Positions 23,906 through 27,846 of a stretch of 27,846 nt of DNA are shown here, one piece after another. Origin of the DNA: Deferribacteraceae bacterium UBA6793 (GTDB taxonomy: Bacteria; Chrysiogenota; Deferribacteres; Deferribacterales; Geovibrionaceae); the NCBI GenBank assembly GCA_002452405.1, contig DKFP01000009.1, positions 1-27,846 on the forward strand. The letters are read 5' to 3'. A program made the translations under genes and the position numbers. The notes below the pieces were generated by a model. It was not told the DNA's origin. It saw only the letters and a program-made list of their open reading frames with translations, and did not search any database. Every line of letters begins with the position of its first letter. Within the stretch, counting starts at the first letter, position 1.

Positions 23906-25426
23906 TTAACCGAGCCTGTTGCCGAGGCTTACAAGTCTTCCGAAGCGTTTCCAGTGGGATTCGCCTACGTCACGTCTAGTAACGCTTCTTGCGGCGGCTT
24001 CTTTCTCGGAGAGAAGCTGTTTAATGACAGCGGCGATAATCGGCACATCAACGTCGGCAGACTGCTTGCGCTTCAGGTCTTCCATGTCGAATTTGTTGTC
24101 GATAAAGCCTGTGTCATAGTTTCCGGAAAGGAAGGTTTCGTTTTCAAGCACCCTCTGGTGGAAGGGGATTGAGGTTTTGATACCGGAAACCTTGTACTCG
24201 GAGAGGATACGCTTCATGCTTACGATGGCGCTTTCACGGGTTTTACCCACGGAGCACACTTTCGCAATCATGGGGTCATAATATATCGGAACTTCGAATC
24301 CCGCATACGCACCGCTTTCGATACGCACGTTTGGTCCGCCCGGAACTTCATAAACAGTTATCAGACCGGGTGAAGGGACGAAATTGTTTGCAGGATCTTC
24401 CGCATAGACACGGCACTCGATGGCGTGACCGTTTCTGACGATCTCGTCCTGAGAGTATGACAGCGGTTTGCCCTCTGCAACAAGAATCATCTCACGGACG
24501 ATGTCAACGCCTGTGATAAGCTCTGTTACGGGGTGCTCAACCTGAAGACGGGTGTTCATCTCAAGGAAGTAGAAGTTCTGGTCTGCACCAACGATGAACT
24601 CAAGAGTTCCGGCACTGACATAACCGATGGCTTTAACCGCTTTAACGGCAACTTCATACATTTTAGCCCTTGTATCATCATTGATGAAGGGGCTGGGTGC
24701 TTCCTCGATAACCTTCTGGTGGCGGCGCTGGATTGAACATTCACGCTCGAAAAGGTGAAGTCCGTTTCCGTGTGTATCGCCGAGAACCTGAATCTCAACG
24801 TGGTGGGGCTGTATGATGAACTTTTCGATGTACATCTCGCCGTTTCCGAATGCGTTTTGTGCTTCGGAGCTTGCCATTCTGTATGAAGATTCAAATTCGG
24901 ATTCATCGTGAACAAGACGCATACCCTTTCCGCCGCCGCCGTGTACGGCTTTAAGCATGATGGGATATCCGACTTCTATGGCAACCTTTTTGGCAACCTC
25001 AACATCGGTGATGGGGTCTTTCGTACCGGGAACAACAGGCACTCCGGCAGCCGTCATAGCCTGTCTTGCGCCTGTTTTTGAACCCATCATGATGATGTGT
25101 TCGGACTTGGGACCGATAAAGACGATTCCCTCCTCCTCAAGACGCTTAACAAACGTGGGGTTCTCGGAATAGAAACCGTATCCGGGGTGGATAGCGGCGC
25201 CTGTCATTTTTGCCAGCTCGATGACTTTGTCCATTTTCAGATAGCTGGTGTCGTGGTCATCCTCAGAGATGCAGTATGCCTCGTCAGCATAACGAACGTG
25301 CGGAGCCTGACGGTCGGCATGAGTATAGATAGCCACCGTTTTGATGCCCATCTTACGGCATGTTCTGAAAACTCTTATTGCAATTTCGCCTCTGTTGGCG
25401 ACAAGTACTTTTTTAATATCAGCCAT
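23906..25426 (-). CDS. Biotin carboxylase subunit of acyl-CoA carboxylase
   Basis: 506 aa from ATG 25424-25426; a GTG at 25435 is possible, but AAGGAG is correctly spaced only for the ATG. The N-terminal KVLVANRGEIAIRVFRTC, the ATP-grasp glycine loop GGGGKGM, the catalytic ERECSIQRRHQK and the EMNTRLQVEHPVTE motif are complete. It uses ATP and bicarbonate to carboxylate the biotin on the carrier protein. The C-terminal about 50 residues extend beyond a bacterial AccC and are not biotin-binding. The neighbours (carboxyltransferase, carrier, mutase) point to propionyl-CoA carboxylase rather than acetyl-CoA or pyruvate carboxylase. Confidence 0.92.
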   Translation of the reverse strand: MADIKKVLVANRGEIAIRVFRTCRKMGIKTVAIYTHADRQAPHVRYADEAYCISEDDHDTSYLKMDKVIELAKMTGAAIHPGYGFYSENPTFVKRLEEEGIVFIGPKSEHIIMMGSKTGARQAMTAAGVPVVPGTKDPITDVEVAKKVAIEVGYPIMLKAVHGGGGKGMRLVHDESEFESSYRMASSEAQNAFGNGEMYIEKFIIQPHHVEIQVLGDTHGNGLHLFERECSIQRRHQKVIEEAPSPFINDDTRAKMYEVAVKAVKAIGYVSAGTLEFIVGADQNFYFLEMNTRLQVEHPVTELITGVDIVREMILVAEGKPLSYSQDEIVRNGHAIECRVYAEDPANNFVPSPGLITVYEVPGGPNVRIESGAYAGFEVPIYYDPMIAKVCSVGKTRESAIVSMKRILSEYKVSGIKTSIPFHQRVLENETFLSGNYDTGFIDNKFDMEDLKRKQSADVDVPIIAAVIKQLLSEKEAAARSVTRRDVGESHWKRFGRLVSLGNRLG

Positions 25427-25438
25427 TTTTCCCACTCC

Positions 25439-26983
25439 TTACAGCGGCAGGTTGTCGTGCTTTTTAGCGGGGTTTGTCTGCCTTTTGTTTGAAAGAAGCT
25501 CAAACGCCTGAATAAGTTTCGGGCGTGTGTCTTCGGGCAGGATAACCTCGTCAACGAAGCCGAGTTCCGCAGCTCTGTAGGGGTTGGCGAATGTTTCTCT
25601 GTATTCGTCAACTTTCTCTTTCTTAGCGGCAACAGGGTCAGCAGAGGAAGCTATCTGTTTGCCGAAAAGAATCTGCGCAGCGCCGTCAGGACCCATAACT
25701 GCAATCTCAGCGATGGGATACGCATAGTTAAGGTCGCCGCGGACGTGTTTGGAGCTGAGAACGTCATATGCTCCGCCGTATGCTTTTCTGGTGATGAGTG
25801 TAACTTTCGGAACAGTCGCCTCGCAGTAAGCATAAAGAAGTTTTGCGCCGTGACGGATGATACCGCCAAGCTCCTGCTGAACGCCGGGCATGAAGCCGGG
25901 AACATCTTCAAGAGTGAGTATCGGGATGTTGAAAGCATCGCAGAAGCGGACAAAACGTGCAGCCTTAACTGATGAGTTGATGTCCAGAGCGCCTGCCATG
26001 ATTGCGGGCTGGTTCGCAACGATACCGATTGAGCGGCCGTTGAGTCTTGCGAAGCCCACGAGTATATTTTTCGCATAGTGTTCCTGAATTTCAAAGAAGT
26101 TGCCGTCATCAACGATTTTTACGATGACTTCGTGCATGTCATAAGGCTGGTTGGGGTTTTCGGGAACGATTTTGCGAAGTGATTCGTCTGTTCTGTTGGG
26201 GTCGTCTTTGGTGGGAACAATGGGGGCTTCCTCCATGTTGTTGGAGGGGATGAAGCTGAGCAGCTCTCTGATTCTCAGAATAGCGTCTTCATCGTTTTCG
26301 GTTGCGAAGTGAGCCACACCGGAAGTGGTGTTGTGGGTCATCGCACCGCCCAGCTCCTCTTTGGTAACGTCCTCGCTGGTAACTGTTTTAACAACCTCAG
26401 GTCCTGTGATGAACATGTAGGATGTGTTTTTAACCATGAAGGTGAAGTCTGTCAGAGCGGGTGAGTAAACAGCGCCGCCTGCGCACGGTCCCATGATAGC
26501 GGATATCTGGGGAACAACACCTGATGCAAGCGTGTTGCGGAGGAAGATGTCGGCATAGCCTGCCAGAGAAAGAACGCCCTCCTGAATTCTTGCGCCGCCG
26601 GAGTCGTTAAGACCGATAACGGGGCAGCCGAGTTCCATCGCTTTGTCCATTATCTTGCAGATCTTACGTGCAAACATTTCCGCCAGCGAACCGCCGAAAA
26701 CCGTAAAATCCTGAGAAAATACGAAAACTGTTCTTCCGTTAACTTTACCGTAACCTGTTACGACGCCGTCACCGAGAAACTTAGTTTTTTCCATTCCGAA
26801 GTTGTCGCATCTGTGTACGACAAATTTGTCAAGCTCAACAAACGTTCCTTTGTCGAGCAGTTTGTCGATCCTTTCGCGGGCAGTGAGCTTGCCCTGCTTG
26901 TGCTGCTTTTCAATACGGTCAAGTCCGCCGCCGAGCTCCGCAGCTTCATTGAGGTCATGCAGCAATTTGATTTTCTCATCCAT
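25439..26983 (-). CDS. pccB: Propionyl-CoA carboxylase carboxyltransferase (beta) subunit
   Basis: 514 aa from ATG 26981-26983, chosen for the AGAGGGGG nine bases upstream; the longer frame to 27049 runs through the promoter region. Oxyanion-hole and CoA-site motifs are visible: NDSGGARIQEG, GPCAGGAVYSPALTDF in the N-half and the C-half RKAYGGAYDVLSSKH. Length and motifs fit the propionyl-/methylmalonyl-CoA carboxyltransferase family. It transfers CO2 from carboxybiotin to propionyl-CoA, or the reverse if coupled to decarboxylation; no membrane sodium-pump subunits are present, so the carboxylase reading is preferred. It is the first gene of the operon, 12 bases before the biotin carboxylase ATG. 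Confidence 0.92.
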   Translation of the reverse strand: MDEKIKLLHDLNEAAELGGGLDRIEKQHKQGKLTARERIDKLLDKGTFVELDKFVVHRCDNFGMEKTKFLGDGVVTGYGKVNGRTVFVFSQDFTVFGGSLAEMFARKICKIMDKAMELGCPVIGLNDSGGARIQEGVLSLAGYADIFLRNTLASGVVPQISAIMGPCAGGAVYSPALTDFTFMVKNTSYMFITGPEVVKTVTSEDVTKEELGGAMTHNTTSGVAHFATENDEDAILRIRELLSFIPSNNMEEAPIVPTKDDPNRTDESLRKIVPENPNQPYDMHEVIVKIVDDGNFFEIQEHYAKNILVGFARLNGRSIGIVANQPAIMAGALDINSSVKAARFVRFCDAFNIPILTLEDVPGFMPGVQQELGGIIRHGAKLLYAYCEATVPKVTLITRKAYGGAYDVLSSKHVRGDLNYAYPIAEIAVMGPDGAAQILFGKQIASSADPVAAKKEKVDEYRETFANPYRAAELGFVDEVILPEDTRPKLIQAFELLSNKRQTNPAKKHDNLPL

Positions 26984-27020
26984 TATATATAGCCCCCTCT
27001 TAGTGGATATAATACCAAGT

Positions 27021-27049
27021 AATAAAACATGTTTTAAATTTCTTGTCAA
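27021..27049 (-). promoter_or_regulatory. Candidate sigma-70 promoter of the pcc operon
   Basis: Minus-strand TTGACA (27044-27049), 17-nt spacer, TTTATT (27021-27026). A second TTGACA lies at 27051-27056 in tandem and TATTAT at 27009-27014 is another -10 candidate. The surrounding 26984-27194 is AT-rich and gene-free. Confidence 0.45.
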
Positions 27050-27194
27050 CTGTCAATACAAAAGACACCCAATTCAGACCGATTCGTCTATTTGCTTTAA
27101 TATTAAATATTTACAGGATTATATAAATAGGTTTGGTTACTTGTTTTCTGAGAATGGGTTATTTCGGTTATGTCAATTTTGGTTTTATTTTATA

Positions 27195-27815
27195 CTATTC
27201 AAAAAGCCTTTTTAAATTGCCGAGAGCTAACCTTACATCCCACTCCTGCCCGTCCCTTTTCCCACAAAAGTTTGAAACGGCACGAACCTGATACGCCTTT
27301 ACTTTCAACATGTTACATACGAAACCAAACGCCGCACCCTCCATGTTTTCAACAGACGCACCGTATTTTGAATACAAAAGAGCAGACACCGCACCCTCTC
27401 CATCCAGAAAAGACACTGTATTCGAATTAACTATAGGAAGATTGCCATACGAAATAAACTCAGAACAGCTGTCATCGGAGAATCCGAATCCCATTTCATT
27501 GAGCGTGGTTATTTTATTACTGTAAAAAACGGCCTCGTCTGCAAAGAAATCCTTATGAACAGACACAACGTCGCCGACTTTTAATCCGGACTGTCTGTAT
27601 GCTCCGCAGATGCCCGTCAGAATGGCTTCTTCGACAGAAAAAGCGCCCAAAACCGATGTGGCGGAAAAAGCGGCGCAGGTCTTTGTCGCACCGGTGACGA
27701 ATATCATAATGTCATTATATTCAGCCTTAAAAACACCGTATTTCCAGAGCGTTAGCTCAATACCGGGAAATATGCTTTCAGCCTCTTTAACTGTCGGTAC
27801 AAATATAGCTTTCAT
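27195..27815 (-). CDS. mqnB: Futalosine hydrolase (menaquinone biosynthesis)
   Basis: 206 aa from ATG 27813-27815, preceded by GGGAG; a TTG four codons earlier is less likely. It has the nucleoside phosphorylase/nucleosidase fold: GICGAY, a central hydrophobic core and ENMEGAAFGFVC, the nucleoside-binding Glu-x-Met-Glu-Gly segment. The C-terminal VRAVSNFCGKRDGQEWDVRLALGNL matches the R-x-x-SN-x-x-x-x-R-x-x-x-x-W pattern of MqnB and separates it from MTA/SAH nucleosidases. It splits futalosine (or its 6-amino form) into hypoxanthine (or adenine) and dehypoxanthine futalosine in the alternative menaquinone pathway, so the organism probably makes menaquinone. It is transcribed toward pccB; no terminator with a T-run is visible after it. 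Confidence 0.82.
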   Translation of the reverse strand: MKAIFVPTVKEAESIFPGIELTLWKYGVFKAEYNDIMIFVTGATKTCAAFSATSVLGAFSVEEAILTGICGAYRQSGLKVGDVVSVHKDFFADEAVFYSNKITTLNEMGFGFSDDSCSEFISYGNLPIVNSNTVSFLDGEGAVSALLYSKYGASVENMEGAAFGFVCNMLKVKAYQVRAVSNFCGKRDGQEWDVRLALGNLKRLFE

Positions 27816-27846
27816 CAGAACTCCCAAATGAGATCGCCGCGTCGCT

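Noticed and set aside
26984..27049. Extended pccB N-terminus
   Set aside because: The extra 22 codons lie over the candidate promoter and are absent from the family's usual N-terminus; AGAGGGGG precedes the ATG at 26981-26983.

Overview
The window looks like chromosomal DNA of an anaerobically respiring, menaquinone-using, Gram-negative bacterium. The evidence is outer-membrane features (MCE lipid-transfer operon, beta-barrel porin, lipoproteins), two molybdenum reductases with Tat signals, a multihaem c-type cytochrome and a futalosine-pathway menaquinone gene. The gene content and moderate GC would fit Deferribacterota (Geovibrio/Denitrovibrio/Seleniivibrio-like). That placement is inference from general knowledge and was not tested by a search.

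Layout: (1) bases 1-209, the 3' end of an NrfD/HybB-type membrane subunit on the + strand, closed by a hairpin terminator. (2) 257-4344, minus strand: two single-domain PqiA/LetA-like membrane proteins and a 970-aa MCE protein with eight MCE units. (3) 4482-6254, plus strand: a large lipoprotein of unknown function, divergent from the MCE operon and convergent with the next block. (4) 6247-9235, minus: radical SAM protein, TorD-type chaperone and a polyferredoxin. (5) 9409-14792, minus: beta-barrel porin, small hexahaem cytochrome, DmsA-like catalytic subunit with Tat motif plus lipobox, and DmsB-like Fe-S subunit; no membrane anchor subunit. (6) 14909-19997, minus: OmpR-type response regulator, sensor kinase, TorA/BisC-type reductase, monohaem cytochrome. 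(7) 20138-26983, minus: propionyl-CoA carboxylase (three genes), methylmalonyl-CoA mutase and MeaB. (8) 27195-27815, minus: futalosine hydrolase (MqnB).

Blocks 4-6 appear to form one respiratory island. The two-component system is followed in its own operon by a TorA-type enzyme and a TorC-like cytochrome. An identical direct repeat, GTTAAG-N5-GTTAAG, lies upstream of the response regulator and upstream of the porin-cytochrome-DmsAB operon, at nearly the same distance from a -10-like element. The regulator therefore probably controls both itself and the second reductase. The porin + cytochrome + lipobox-bearing DmsA + DmsB set recalls the extracellular DmsEFAB respiration of Shewanella, but with a much smaller cytochrome. 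The radical SAM/TorD/ferredoxin trio is the natural candidate for its maturation. Electron acceptors cannot be assigned from sequence alone.

Block 7 interconverts propionyl-CoA and succinyl-CoA; the epimerase gene is not in the window. No tRNA, rRNA, CRISPR array, insertion sequence or phage gene was seen, and no gene-free stretch exceeds about 260 bases.
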